A stretch of DNA of 64,000 nt from Rhyacophila brunnea (GCA_022495005.1 JAGYXB010000361.1:1-64000), one strand, 5' to 3'. Positions 21,919-33,287 are shown, counted from the first letter of the stretch. Translations and numbers: made by a program. Notes: generated from the sequence alone by a model not told the origin.

Positions 21919-23561
21919 CAGTGGTCGGAAAACCACGGCTCGCGAGCCACGCGTGGCTCTTTGGCCTCTTGAGTGTGGCTCTACCACAAATGACCACGTA
22001 TGGACTAAAGCAGTGAAAGATAAAACAGTCGAAATGTCTTCAAATATAACCAACCAGCAAATTGAAGATCTTAAATTGGTTTCAGCTTTATTAATAGTAG
22101 TTGACGAGTTTTGTGACATAAATGATACAGGACAAATTTGTTCGATTTATTTCATCTACAGGTAACAAAGAAGAACTTTAAGGATTGTTGCCACTTAAAG
22201 GTCAAACACGCGGAGAAGATATTACAAATGCTGTAAAACATCATATTCCACTTGATAAAATTGTGCCAATTTCAACAGATAGGGCGAAAAGTATGACCGG
22301 TGTAGGGTTTGTTACTATCTTGAATGAAAAAATAAGCACATTGTATCATTCGTCAAAAAGCGCTTTGTTCCCAGACATTTCCAAAAGAAATTTGCAAAGT
22401 TAGCTCTTAACATTCGCCAATTTTTTTTTTTAGTTAGTTTAGTACGCAGATCTTCTGCTGCATAACAGGGTACGTTGTTTATCAAAAGGAAACGTTTTAA
22501 AACGTTTCGCTTCCTTATTAACAGAAATTCAAGCATTTCTCCTTGAGAAGAGTGTTCACTATCTAGAAATAGGTAACGGACAATCAGTTGATCCAAAAAT
22601 TTTATTTCATGGGAGACGTTACGTCTCATCTAAATCAGCTTAACTGTAAACTGCAGGGGGAAGGAAACACATTTTTCGATGTGTAGAAGAAGTTATTTCA
22701 TTCGAAAACAAATTATCCCTTTTTCCTTAAGATTTCGAAAGAGAATCTTCGATTCACTGCTGCTACAACATCGCTACGAAAATAATAATTCTGATGTTGA
22801 CATTAATTGCTATTTCAAAACAACAATTTTAAATATGAGGGAAGCTTTTCTCAACAGGTTCTAGGAATTCAGAAACAGCAAAGCAACGTTAGAATTTGTC
22901 TAAAAAAAACTCTTAATACTACGGTAACAGAATTATTTTTTTTCTCTTTAATGTTGACATTGGCAACTTTGAAATTTTGAAATGTTATTGCTGGATTTAA
23001 AAAAAATGAAGAATCATGGAGCTCTAAATGTCAACGTTTCTGTGCTGATATGGACATATTGGAGAAAAACAAATATAAATATGGTTCATAACACAAGTAA
23101 TATACTTTGAAAGACCTGGAGAAGGAAGACATGATGATTTTTAACTCCTGGAATAGTATTCCTGACTCATAATATGACTAATAGAAAAAACTAGCGTTTG
23201 CTGTTCTTTCCCTTTCCATACAATCCTGACTTGGAGGCAATTTTTGGTTTAAAGAGAATTGATGTAATTTATATTTCTATAGACTTTTACATAATTTATT
23301 GATTTAATTTTATGAATACCTTACTTACAATTTACATTTTATCAATAAATAATATCATTATTAAGTATTACAACGAGTTTTTTTCAGTATACATACCTAT
23401 AGTTTAATTAAGACTTAAAATTTTAATTAAAGTTTATTAAGTTAATAATCAGTGTACCTACATCTATAGTTTAAGTTTAAGAAATTTGGCTCTTCAAAGA
23501 AATCGTAATTGTTGTACTGTTGATATTTGGCTCTCTTGACTAATGAGTTTGCCGACCACTG
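21919..23561 (+). mobile_element. hAT element (ZBED/Charlie-like), 1.64 kb
   Basis: It starts CAGTGGTCGGAAAACCACGG and ends CCGACCACTG. The duplications are GGTTAACT (21911-21918) and GGTTAACC (23562-23569), 7 of 8 matching. It sits at the centre of the fold-back MITE. It carries a decayed hAT transposase. Confidence 0.88.
21955..22865 (+). pseudogene. hAT transposase pseudogene
   Basis: Fragments in different frames follow the order of a hAT transposase of the ZBED/GTF2IRD2/Charlie type. They are an SNITNQQIEDLKLVSALLIV segment with DEFCDINDTGQI (first acidic region), then LLPLKGQTRGEDI, HIPLDKIVPISTDRAKSMTG (second acidic region) and FVTILNEKI, and later FENKLSLFP-like sequence near 22700. 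Several stops and frameshifts occur, and the C-terminal dimerisation region is largely lost. Related vertebrate and insect proteins are DDE-type transposases; this copy cannot be active. The assignment rests on recognised motif order. Confidence 0.8.
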
Positions 23562-23757
23562 GGTTAACCTAACCAAACCTAACCTAACCTAACAAATAAT
23601 CCAATATATCGGGTATTTTCAAAATGTGTTTTCCGCTGTATTCCTGATAACCGAACAGTACCGTTTCAAGATATATAGAAAGTATCGGTGAGTTACTTGT
23701 TATTATTCACTATAACTAAATTCGATGTTAATATGTAGGTATATACCTATGATTAAC

Positions 23758-25268
23758 GGTTACATGTAAATTGTACGTTGATACCAGATGAGGGTCTCCC
23801 ACAGGAGACCACCTAAAAGGGCGGACCGAACCATCAACTTTCCCAGAACCCACAGCCTGCCGCAGCCTACGACCACTTCAACATCAAGAAAACACCACAG
23901 CCTACGTTCACTCTTCACAGCTCTCGCGACCCTCAGGAATCGGAGCCTACCTCCACCCCAAATCAGCAGCCTTGTCAAGCAAATCATTAACCACAGCCTT
24001 GTTAAGGCTATACCTCAGTTGAGGCATGGTCTAAAAAGATCGTGGCTAGGCGATGCGCGGATTGCGGGTCGCGGGTGCAAATGACGCATGCCGAACGAAA
24101 TATAATTTGTCATATAAATCCAACATGCATCCATTTAATGTTCTGTTTATTGTTCTATTAGTGACAATAATAATATATTCATTGACATGTTTTCTTTTTA
24201 AAGTAAATGGGTAACGTTTTTAGTCATCTTTACACGATTTAAGAATTAATACCCCCGTCGCCATCACGAAACAAATTGACTTATTCACACCTCAACGTTC
24301 GCTCTCAGACTGCCAGCGAGTCCAAAATTTCGTCGCGCCTATAGTTGAAAATTATTTGCCGTTTCACTGAAGTATCGCCTTAATAATAATTACCTAGTAG
24401 CATTACTATTAAAAGCATCAAGCATAAGTATCACTAGCAGCGTTTATATTAATTTCATTCGAGTAATAATTAAATATGACTTCATTCTCTCTTGTAGCAT
24501 TAGTTTAACAAACTTAAATAAAAAAACGTCTTTCGCTGCGCGGTTTTCATACTATCGGATATTTGTCGCGTGAGGCCGCGAGCTCAAAATTCTGCGGGAG
24601 CAAGCCCGAAAAACGGTTGCTACCGGAAGTGCCGCCACGAGAAAAATAGATCTGGCGGATAAACAGAGAGGTCTGTCTACCGCAGCCCGACGACGAATAG
24701 CACCTGTGCCCGCCGGCAAACTCTTTTAGCCTCGGATGTCGAACAGCTAACATCTCTCTCGCCTTAAAAGTCTGGGTCGACCCCCGCGTGGATACCCCAG
24801 CGCAACAGCGCCATACCGTCATATTTTTTTTTCTATTTCGCGCTCCAGCAAGCCAGCCACATTACCTACTGCTTGGAAATTGTTGTGACACATGGGAATT
24901 AAACACATTTTATTAAACCTACACGGTGCGTTTCTGTCTCCCACACCCGCTTCTTGGCCTTGATATTATCACGGTCTGCCATCTCCGCCTAAGCGCGAAG
25001 TAGGCCGGTGATAATGTATTACATTTGACCGTAGCACAGTTCGCCGTGAGCTTTCGTGTCGGAAAGAAATGACTGTATACTATACCGTACGGTCATCTCT
25101 ATAGCACCAAGATGAAAAAATTACGCGTTGTTTGTTGAGCATTGCAGACAATAATGATCCAATTTTATTAGATTCAATATAAACATTAATTCAATTTGGT
25201 TCAATAATCGATTTTGGCAAAATTCATGAATTATTAAAGAATGACAACCTAACTTAACCAAACAAATA
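23758..25268 (+). mobile_element. Third copy of the 9-bp-duplication MITE, split by an LTR-like element
   Basis: The left part (23758-23778) starts GGTTACATGTAAATTGTACG, and the right part resumes at about 25014 with CGTAGCACAGTTCGCCGTGA. These are contiguous in the copies at 2452 and 29478. The 3' half is lost after about 25268, so no target duplication is visible. The interrupting sequence is 23779-25013. Confidence 0.75.
23779..25013 (+). mobile_element. LTR-like element A, 1.24 kb
   Basis: It starts TGATACCAGATG and ends GGCCGGTGATA, flanked by ACGT (23775-23778) and ATGT (25014-25017). Its two ends match the ends of the minus-strand element at 38372-39123, while the interiors differ in length. 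The ends, a short direct duplication and a GC-rich interior with a CATTTTATTAAACC stretch near the 3' end fit a solo LTR. It carries no reverse transcriptase or primer site, so a non-autonomous DNA element is possible. Open frames in its GC-rich interior show no protein motif. Confidence 0.55.
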
Positions 25269-25377
25269 ATCCAAATGCAAGATGCAAACACGTATTATTG
25301 CGCAAGCTGCAAGACTGCATGCATGGATCAAAAAAGTTCAGCAGCTTCTGAATTTCACGCGATAGTTGCAACTTGCA

Positions 25378-25958
25378 ACGTGTGACCCATTATAAATATT
25401 TAGGTACATGGGTCAATGAGAAATGGGACCAGTCATAAAAACTAGAATTGAGACCTTTCTAAAAATGAGACGCCTCCTTAGCAATCGAGATCTTAACTTA
25501 GGTCTGAGACTGCGTATGGTACGTTGTTATGTTCTCTCAATTCTTTTCTATGGTATGGAAGTATGGACGCTAAACCAAGAGATGTCACGGAGACTTGAAG
25601 CTTTCGAGATGTGGCTGTATAGGCGCATCCTCAAAATTCCTTGGACTGACTGGGTGACAAATGTTGAAGTTCTCAATCGAATGGGGAAGGACCGAGAAGT
25701 TCTACGTAGTATCAAAACCAAGAAACTACAATACCTCGGCCACATTATGAGAGGACAAAAATACAGCATTCCCCAACTTGTCATTCAAGGAAAGATCGAT
25801 GGGAAGCGTAGCAGAGGACGGTGCCGCATTTCGTGGCTTAAGAACCTCCGTGATTGGTACGAGTGCAGCTCCACTGAACTGTTCTGGGTAGCAGACGACA
25901 AAGATAAGATCACCTTGACGGTGGCCGACCTCCGCTAGTGGATGGCACAAGAAGAAGA
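25378..25958 (+). mobile_element. 5'-truncated LINE insertion with 14-bp duplication
   Basis: Identical 14-bp repeats AGTTGCAACTTGCA lie at 25364-25377 and 25959-25972. The insert ends in a short GAAGAAGAAG tail. It contains the C-terminal reverse transcriptase region of a LINE different from the one at 18.5 kb. Short, 5'-truncated and flanked by a target duplication, it fits target-primed reverse transcription. Confidence 0.88.
25390..25938 (+). pseudogene. LINE reverse transcriptase C-terminus
   Basis: It begins HYKYLGTWVNEKWDQS near 25390, changes frame near 25430, and stays open to TAG at 25936-25938. Motifs are LRMVRCYVLSILFYGMEVWT, RRLEAFEMWLYRRILKIPW, NRMGKDREVL, LQYLGHIMRG, LVIQGKIDGKR and RGRCRISWLKNLRDWY. 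This thumb and C-terminal region is shared by many arthropod RTE-like LINEs. The catalytic palm is absent because of the 5' truncation. It is a dead fragment. Confidence 0.88.
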
Positions 25959-26279
25959 AGTTGCAACTTGCATTATGTATGTGCAGCGATAGTGACGAAC
26001 CTGCCAAAAATAAAACGAACTACACCGCGCAGAGCATTTTGACTTGCTTCGCTTATGCTTGAAGAGGTGCCAGTAAATCCATGCACATGTACAGGTAGGT
26101 AGTTATTTTTAAATTTATTCTTAATCGCAAAAAAATGTAGACTGAATGGGAATTCCAATAAATAGCCACTGAAACCCTTAAGAAGAATTTCATTACTTAT
26201 TAATCATAATTAAAAATAGTTAGAAGAAAAACAAACAAACCAATATGCGCATATGTTATTTACAAAAATCGGTGCATAG

Positions 26280-26894
26280 CAGTAGCGAAGGGTGGAGGTA
26301 GGCTGTTAAGATTCGCCATAAATGGTGCACACTAAACATTGTCAGTCATACGTATTTGTTTTCATTGAAATAAGACTACAATTTACAGATGGTGTTGGTT
26401 AGTTTTTCAAACTCAATTAATACATTGGACGCTAAAGACGCGCCTAGCGCGTAACGATCAGGTGGCCATTTGATGTAATTAGCATGCTATTTAAATGTTG
26501 TAATTAAAAAGTAATTATTATCTAGTCAGCAGTCAATGTGTTTAAACCCTGTGAAGACCAAGCCATATTTTATAGATAGAATAATATTTTTTATCTATTA
26601 TAGTTTGGCTTAGGCAGGGCTAATGAATTAAAAAAAAATTAGCCAACAATATATTGTGTAATAATAAATATGTAGTCTTAATCCAATAAAAACAAATAAG
26701 TATGAATGAAAAAGTGTACCAAAACTATTATGGTTTGTTTAGGCTATTGGCGTTAATTTTTAAAAACCAACCAATCCTATCTGTAAATAAAATTGTAGTC
26801 TTATTTCAATAAAAACAAATACTTATGACTAACAAAGTTGAATGTGCACTTTTTATGGCGGATCTTAACAGCCTACCTCCACCCTTCGCTACTG
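26280..26894. mobile_element. hAT MITE, 615 bp (GGTGGAGGTAGGCTG family)
   Basis: It starts CAGTAGCGAAGGGTGGAGG and ends with the inverse. Inverted arms of about 150 bp extend into both ends. Target duplications are GTGCATAG (26272-26279) and GTACATAG (26895-26902), 7 of 8 matching. Inside the right half, two family units lie head to tail. It is the long form of the 208-bp element at 43642. Confidence 0.88.
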
Positions 26895-27299
26895 GTACAT
26901 AGTTCATTCTCTTATCTCCTCGTTACTCCTGAAGTCATACCACCGCACACCCAGTATCAGTCGCAAGCGTTTGTTCTCGAAGTTACGGTTACCCTGAGCC
27001 TACCGTAAAGTAGCACCGTCAGAATGCAAACGTCGAATAGAATTATTATTGAACTACCTTGTATATTAGGGATTATCAACACTCAAATGAAAATATATTT
27101 ATTAATATTTTTATATTGTGGGGCTTATTTATATTATTTGCCGTCCTCCGGAGTTGTGCAATCTACCTACTTCATACAATCATTGAAACAAAATTTAATT
27201 ATTATATTTTATAAAAATATAATAGGAAAAAATATATTCGTCTATTTTTCCAACCACTAAATTATTCTACCGCCTTCGCACCCCCTACACCTCTGCTTG

Positions 27300-27770
27300 G
27301 CACGTCTCTGTGAATATGGACTTGGGCAATGGCGACTCAGTGGGGGCAGAAGTTAGACGGATGATTGGACCTTCTACCGCAATTTTCTGGATGAAAATTA
27401 GTTTACTACTGAACTTTTCCCGGCATACTATCAACACGCATTTATTTTTAACGGTTTTTGATGCACTCTTGTCAATGACATTAATATGGACAAAGCATCT
27501 GGAAAAAAGAATGACACTCACTTTTTTGTCGGGTCTGCCGAATGGCATAATCTCTTCTAACGCCATTACAATAAAGTTGATATTGCTATAAATTCCCGAT
27601 GCTTTTTGTCGGGTCTGCCGAATGGTTCGGTTCGAACGGGTTCACTCAAATGAACATTGACACTAGAAACACTGTTCTAACGCCATTACAATAAAGGTCA
27701 TATTGCTATAAATTCCCGATGCGTGATATCGCATAATGGAAATTGCGTGACGCCTACCTATACATGTGCG
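27300..27770 (+). repeat. Dispersed repeat with an internal direct duplication
   Basis: A block with TTTTTGTCGGGTCTGCCGAA (about 27526 and 27606) and one with TCTAACGCCATTACAATAAA (about 27556 and 27676) each occur twice in the same order, about 80 and 120 bp apart. The second block plus CGCATAATGGAAAT reappears inverted at about 41520-41640. GGCAGACCCGACA with neighbours reappears inverted at 42005-42080. No protein motif was recognised in the open frames here. Confidence 0.65.
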
Positions 27771-27774
27771 AGGG

Positions 27775-28440
27775 AATTTACTGGCTAGCTACTGTATTGA
27801 GTGCGTTGTCTATTAGTAATGTCATTGACTCTTGTCCATTTGTTGGTCTATACTTTATTTTGAATTTGTTTAAGGTTTCTTTTCTTCTCGGAGCGTCGCT
27901 TAAGAGAATAAAACAGGTCATCTGTTTAACACACAACGTCAGCTCACTAGTTAGTTGTTGTTTATAGCAAACTGAACTAACAGACTGAAACGACTATTAC
28001 AAACAAATTCCTATCTATTTCTTTAACTAGATACGTAGCGACCTAAAAAGAATCTAAGAATAGAAAGAAAGAAAAACAGATCTGTTCATTACAACAAATA
28101 TCTTCATCTAAATCAATGCACTGTCTAGTCACGGCATAGATCCCATTAATATCTCTGGTGAGTATTAAAAATAAACTTACAATAAACAAATGTGATATTT
28201 ATATATCGTATTCGGATAATTATTTTTTAACGAATGGCAACATTGAAACAGGATTCTCAAAGTAAGGAGCACCAAGAAACGTGACAAAAAGTTGAATGTT
28301 TGATTATTTGTTTTTAGATTAAATATATTGCCGAGATCTTATAACATATTAAAAGAATTAACTTTGCTTTTATTTCAAAATAAAAATTGTGAAAAGAGCC
28401 AATTTAATTCCTATTAAAAACAAACACATCAAATTCCTGA
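27775..28440. other. No gene recognised
   Basis: AT-rich, with only short frames. No repeat partner was found in the window. Confidence 0.35.
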
Positions 28441-28442
28441 AC

Positions 28443-28502
28443 GTGGTGATTAAACATAATTAATTGTATTTACTGTGACAATTAATTATATTTAATCACC
28501 AC
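28443..28502. repeat. Near-perfect 25-bp-arm hairpin
   Basis: The arm at 28443-28467 (GTGGTGATTAAACATAATTA, continuing) pairs with 28478-28502 with one mismatch around a 10-base loop. It could extrude as a cruciform or fold as RNA. It may be a tiny MITE, but no duplication is evident. Confidence 0.85.
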
Positions 28503-28575
28503 ATTCTTATAGCCGGCCTCTAGTAAATACATAAACAACACTTTTTTTTTTTTAAATTTCAGTAGGTATGTCTTA

Positions 28576-29275
28576 GGCCAGGAATTTACGAGCAACTTCG
28601 TGTTGCTGCTGCTGGCAGTAAATTAGCAGCCGGCTACAGCAACTCGTGCTGCCGACCAAGGCAACTTATGTTGCCGTGCTTGGCAGCAAATGTGTCAGCG
28701 GGAGCTGGAGTTTACGAACGAATCTCGACTCATATCCAAAATGAATGTTGAAGGAGAAGCTGTGATGTTTATGAAAGTGTTGTTGCTTTAGTACGTAAAA
28801 GAAGACGTAGAAAAACTTGCAGATTTTGGATACATCCTATCATGTCTCAAAGGGCTGGGCATGGTAAATTTCATACTTTATTTATGCAACTATGTCACAT
28901 TTTAGATTCCAAATCCGCTCATAGTTTTCTTATGTCACTTATAAAAGCGTCCGTGTCAAAATTATTGTCGTCCATATTTGGCAAAACTCGGACTGGAATG
29001 AGGGTGCGCATGACTAGGCGCCAGGCGGTGAGAAAGGTGAGAGGGGCTGAGTTGCTATACCGGGCAGCTAGAGCTGCCGAGTGTATTTTTGACGCGGCGA
29101 CAAATTAACTGCCGCAACTCGGCGTGTCCGGGCAGTGCGTTGACTGCAGCTGCCGAGGTCGGCAGCAGTAAGTTGCTGTGTGTGCGTCCGTTATGAGTTT
29201 TGTATGAAAAATTGGGGATCTCCGAGTTGCCACTGCCGGCAGCAGCAACACAAAGTTGCCCGTATATTCCCGGCC
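28576..29275 (+). mobile_element. PIF/Harbinger element, 700 bp, deleted
   Basis: The ends start GGCCAGGAATTTACGAGCAA and, inverted on the right, GGCCGGGAATATACGGGCAA; pairing extends about 45 bp. The flanking TTA trinucleotides (28573-28575 and 29276-29278) are the standard PIF/Harbinger target. Subterminal copies of GCTGCCGGCAGT-like sequence crowd both ends and may be transposase binding sites. It holds the start of a transposase (28790-29106). Confidence 0.9.
28790..29106 (+). pseudogene. Harbinger transposase N-terminal fragment
   Basis: From about 28790 the frame reads KRRRRKTCRFWIHPIMSQRA, then GKFHTLFMQL. This is the basic N-terminus plus WIHPI segment typical of HARBI1-like transposases. 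It then passes into unrelated sequence, a basic stretch (RMTRRQAVRKVRG), and stops at 29106-29108. The whole DDE catalytic region is missing, so the element needs a transposase from elsewhere. The gene at 50406-56003 belongs to the same superfamily, but whether it could serve is unknown. Confidence 0.72.
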
Positions 29276-29477
29276 TTATTTATATTGGATTTTATTTATA
29301 TATGGAATCATTCTACAGTGGCACCGTTATGGGTACCTACAGTAAAAACCATTTGCAATTGTGTTAGTGCTATTTGCTTGCATTGAAATGAGTATTGTAG
29401 CAAACAATACTACTACACCTACGAATCACCCAGGGTGTCACTGTAGATTGATTCCATTATAAAATCATCATTAGGAG

Positions 29478-29893
29478 GGTTACATGTAAATTGTACGTAA
29501 AACATTTCACCATGGTACAGTTCACCGTGACCTTTCTTATTGGAAAGTGATGACCGTATACTATAAGGTCTCCAATTTTATTAGATTCAATATGAACATT
29601 AAATCAATTTTCATAGCTGATGTTGGCAAAATTCATGATTTTCAGAATGAAAACCCAACCTAACCTAACAAATAATCCAGTATGTCGGCTATTTTCAAAA
29701 TTTGTTTGCTGCTTTCTTCCTGTAAAGTGTAAACCGACAAGAACCGTGTTTTATTTAGACATGAATTTTATGTCAGTACTATTCGACCCAAACTGGTTGG
29801 ACTGTATTTAATATACGGCCATATATTTCCGATACAACATTTCACGGTGAAGTGTGATACAGCGAACTGCATACGAACAAGTTTCCGGACACG
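29478..29893. mobile_element. MITE-like element with 9-bp target duplication (copy 2)
   Basis: It starts GGTTACATG, ends GGACACG, and is flanked by perfect CATTAGGAG repeats at 29469-29477 and 29894-29902. It matches the copy at 2452-2834 along its length, plus an extra segment near 29700-29730 that copy 1 lacks. Confidence 0.85.
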
Positions 29894-29934
29894 CATTAGG
29901 AGTGCGACAACCTAGCTATTATTCAAATTTGGTA

Positions 29935-30390
29935 CCCCAAGAATATGACAGTCATTAATTTCTCCATCTATCCTATGATTTTAACTGGCCTGTTCTGCAC
30001 CCTACTGGATTGCTAGACAACTCTCTTTTGGCTAGTACATGGTCATTCATACGATGCACACGGCCTATTCAACGCAGTCTTCCAATCTTTAATTATTGGA
30101 ATCATTGTACAGACCATATAGTTCAACATTGTATATTTTCTTTCAGTTGTTGACATTGCTGGTTAACTATTAAATATGGTAGAAAATTTTTCTTGCGAAA
30201 ATGTTTGGAATTCGTGTTTTTTGCAGGGTTAATGTCCAGGTGTCCAAAGTATACGTGAGCACCAGCTTTGCAAGACGTGTCTTGTGAAGCGTGCTTTTAA
30301 TTAGATTTTGTTATAGACCAAAGTAGCCTTTATTTGCTGATGTGATTCTTTTGTTAATTTCCTCGATAGCCGTTTTTCTCATACTCAGTG
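29935..30390 (-). pseudogene. Decayed LINE reverse transcriptase C-terminus
   Basis: Minus-strand translation in shifting frames gives the order seen in RTE-like LINE C-termini. It runs from EINKRITSANKGYFGL (near 30340), through LVLTYTLDTWTLTLQKTRI and FARKI, to VELYGLYND and a final region near 29990. Stops and frameshifts are many. It is an older relic than the LINEs at 18.5 and 57 kb. Confidence 0.65.
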
Positions 30391-30394
30391 TTAT

Positions 30395-32745
30395 GCCGAT
30401 TCACAAGACTAGATGAAACTATCGACTATAGCAAACTTGTAATCCGACATAATGATCATCCCAGGACAGGCCTTTCGATACTATATTCACCTAGATTTGT
30501 TGCGTACACAATTTATGACAGTTCGTGGAATATTCGGGGCCATTCATTCAAACAGTATGCAGCCAATAAGGGATCAACTGATTAGTATGGAATGGTTTTC
30601 AACCAATGAGATTTTATATCGCTATGAAGCAGGTTTGCCCAAACTAAAAGTGGGCAATGAATGATTTTCATTTGTAAGGGTGTGTCCATGAGTGGAGCGA
30701 AAAAATCAAACCTCATTGGAATACCCAATACACACCCTATTATAATTTAGCTCATACATATAAACTGCGTCACCTACATGTTCTGACAGTAAGATGCAAT
30801 CAAAAATGGTGACCGAGGTATGCCATCGACAGATGAACAAAATTTACCAGGTCTAAAGGTCATTAAACATTGTTAAAATTTTAAATAGCAAAACAGAATA
30901 GGATAGCTGAAAATAAAACATTTAAATATCAATGAATCACATTTAACTACTTAACCCTTAAATGCATGATGGCAACCCTTTAATATATGTATTACTTTTC
31001 TAATTGATCACATTTAATTTTTTATATTGTAATAAATTAACAGTTGCACCTGTGAATAAAAACTATAACTATTTTATCAGTAGGTACACTTCGTTCACTA
31101 CAGAGAACTGCAAGTTTTAAAATAAAAATTTCATTCACACAAAAAATATAAAAATAATAGATACAGTTTGTTGCTGAGAGTCAACACCATGTAGTTAAGG
31201 GTTAAAGGTGTTACTTTGCCCATGAATATCACTGATAATTCTATTGAAGGTAAAAACAAGGAAGGGACACTGGAGATGAGTTTCTAGAAACGAGGTAGAA
31301 AAAGTACAAAAAAGTTTGAGAAATACTGGATTGTGGTTAACCATACTATAATTTTTTTTCCATGTAAAATCTACAATTTTTAAGTAAAATGTGGCAACAC
31401 TGGTTATTGAGCAACGGAGCAACTTCCCGTGGTATTAACTATCATAATAAAGCTCATTTATTTTTACCACATTATTTGTGTAAGCTTCTGACAATGGATT
31501 ATAAATGGTTGCTAACTAGAATTAGTAAGTGATAATGTAATATTATAAACATGATAATAAATTAGATCGATTTCTGGATTAACGTGACTATACAAAAACA
31601 CTAAATTAACAATAGCAGTAGTTCCAATAAATAAATAAGTTGTGACATTCAAGATTGGTTGTTATTGCATCTGATTTGTTATCCGTCACTGTATATTATT
31701 TTTACTTCTCTCCTTGACAGTTCTATCTTGTTGCGGACAAACCAAAACGTCTTACATATCAGAAGCTCTTCAAGCAAACGGATACTTACTTGAACAAGAC
31801 TATTCAAAAACTTAGTAGTATATTAAACTCAATGGCCGGGCTTAACTATCTACCATATAAAGAATACTACCAATGCCATCATGAAGAAATTAAGGAACAT
31901 GCTTGCGACCACTACAACACGTTGTAACAACTGGTGGTGGGGCTAACTACCAGACATTTTCGACGCACAGTGATCCTCTGTTAGCCCCGTGCGACCCCAC
32001 ACGTTTTTTACCTCATCTATTATTTTTGTAGTGGTACCCTTTGCTTTACCCCGTTTCCTCTCTGTCTATATCCAAGCACTACTATCATAGCTATCATAAT
32101 GAGTGCGGGCTGTTATAAGATAAACTGATGGGAATATCCAAATAAGTATATTGACTTGTAAAGTGAACATGAGGGAGCATATCGGCTAAAACAGTACACA
32201 ATGTTAGCAATTGCCGAACACATCATGGAGATAGACTACAAATCTGACTTCAAGACTAAGATATAGGCATAGGACATGGGGTACTTATCATAGGGTGCCA
32301 TCGAAATACACCGGACTCCTGACAATTTTAATAGGGTCGACAGGTTATATTTGAGAGTGTCATGGATTCCATCTTTTTCAGTAAATGCAATGTCCGATCT
32401 TTCATCTCTGATTGCAATTAATACAGTAAATTAAGTCACCATTTTTAATCCGTGGAACGTTTGATGTCAGCAAAACTGAACACATTTAGAGTAAGGATCA
32501 CATTCTTACACTTAACCAGATTATCTCTTGAAATTTGGCTTCTTCAATGACCCAGAAACGTCAAGGAAGGAAAGAGGATAATTAATTTAATAAGTAGAAA
32601 CAGGCCAATTAAATACAATAAAAATACTTTATTACTTTGAGAGCGTTTTGAGTGAGGCACTTTTTTAAAATAGTAATAATATGTACCTACACTTGTAAAA
32701 GTTTACCAAGTGAGAGAAACACATGTCGTAGAAACACTATCTATA
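30395..32745. other. No gene recognised
   Basis: Frames at 30388-30664 and minus-strand 31195-31422 show no motif I know. A stretch at 31720-31925 reads as KPKRLTYQKLFKQTD and then ends in a stop; this could be an exon relic but has no recognised family. The rest is AT-rich. Confidence 0.3.
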
Positions 32746-32748
32746 TGT

Positions 32749-32939
32749 CGTCGCTATAGGATTGGTTTGTCGAATATTTTTTGTATCTAAATGGACCAGA
32801 ACCATCCTTTTCTTTAAATTGCTTTGTAATGAAAACAGCAATCATATGCTGTAAAAACAACAAATTAAATACCTTCATGTATTTAAATATAGGATAATCA
32901 AATTTGGTTTATTCGACAAACCAATCCTACAGCGATGAT
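32749..32939. mobile_element. Small MITE, about 190 bp
   Basis: Arms of about 29 bp (core TAGGATTGGTTTGTCGAATA) face each other at 32749-32777 and 32911-32939 with two mismatches. The target duplication could not be decided. Confidence 0.75.
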
Positions 32940-33287
32940 GTGGTAAATAAACACTAAGCGATTTTATAAATTATAAACATTTCTATAAGCATTATAAACA
33001 AAAACCACATGTTTTTGAGTTCAATGACATCACAGCTTGAAAATTTTTTCTCGGAAGACTAACATAATATATGAAATAAATACTCATACCTACCTACCGT
33101 CTGTTTTAGTTTTGTAATATTGAACTTCAATATTATTATAAGATTATGTATTATATATTATCTATATTATCTGTATTATATATATATATATTATATCTTT
33201 CTGACCTATTGCTGAATATTGATAAGTTATCCCACCCGTACCGCTAATCTATATATATAATTAATTTTATTTGTTGTTAAACCTTGG

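Larger units (their letters stand above)
21838..23662. mobile_element. Fold-back MITE, split by a hAT element
   Basis: The termini start GGTACTGTTCGGTTATCAGG on both sides in inverted form, with pairing over about 80 bp. Perfect 8-bp duplications GTTTCAAG lie at 21830-21837 and 23663-23670. Without the inner hAT the element is about 174 bp and almost wholly palindromic. Its inner part (AACAAATAATCCA, TATTTTCAAAA) matches the middle of the 9-bp-duplication family at 2452 and 29478. Confidence 0.85.

Noticed and set aside
24547..24822. Minus-strand open frame of 91 codons
   Set aside because: It lies in the GC-rich interior of LTR-like element A and has no recognisable motif.
30388..30664. Two overlapping plus-strand frames
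   Set aside because: No recognised motif. They begin where a decayed LINE fragment on the other strand ends and may be unrelated sequence.
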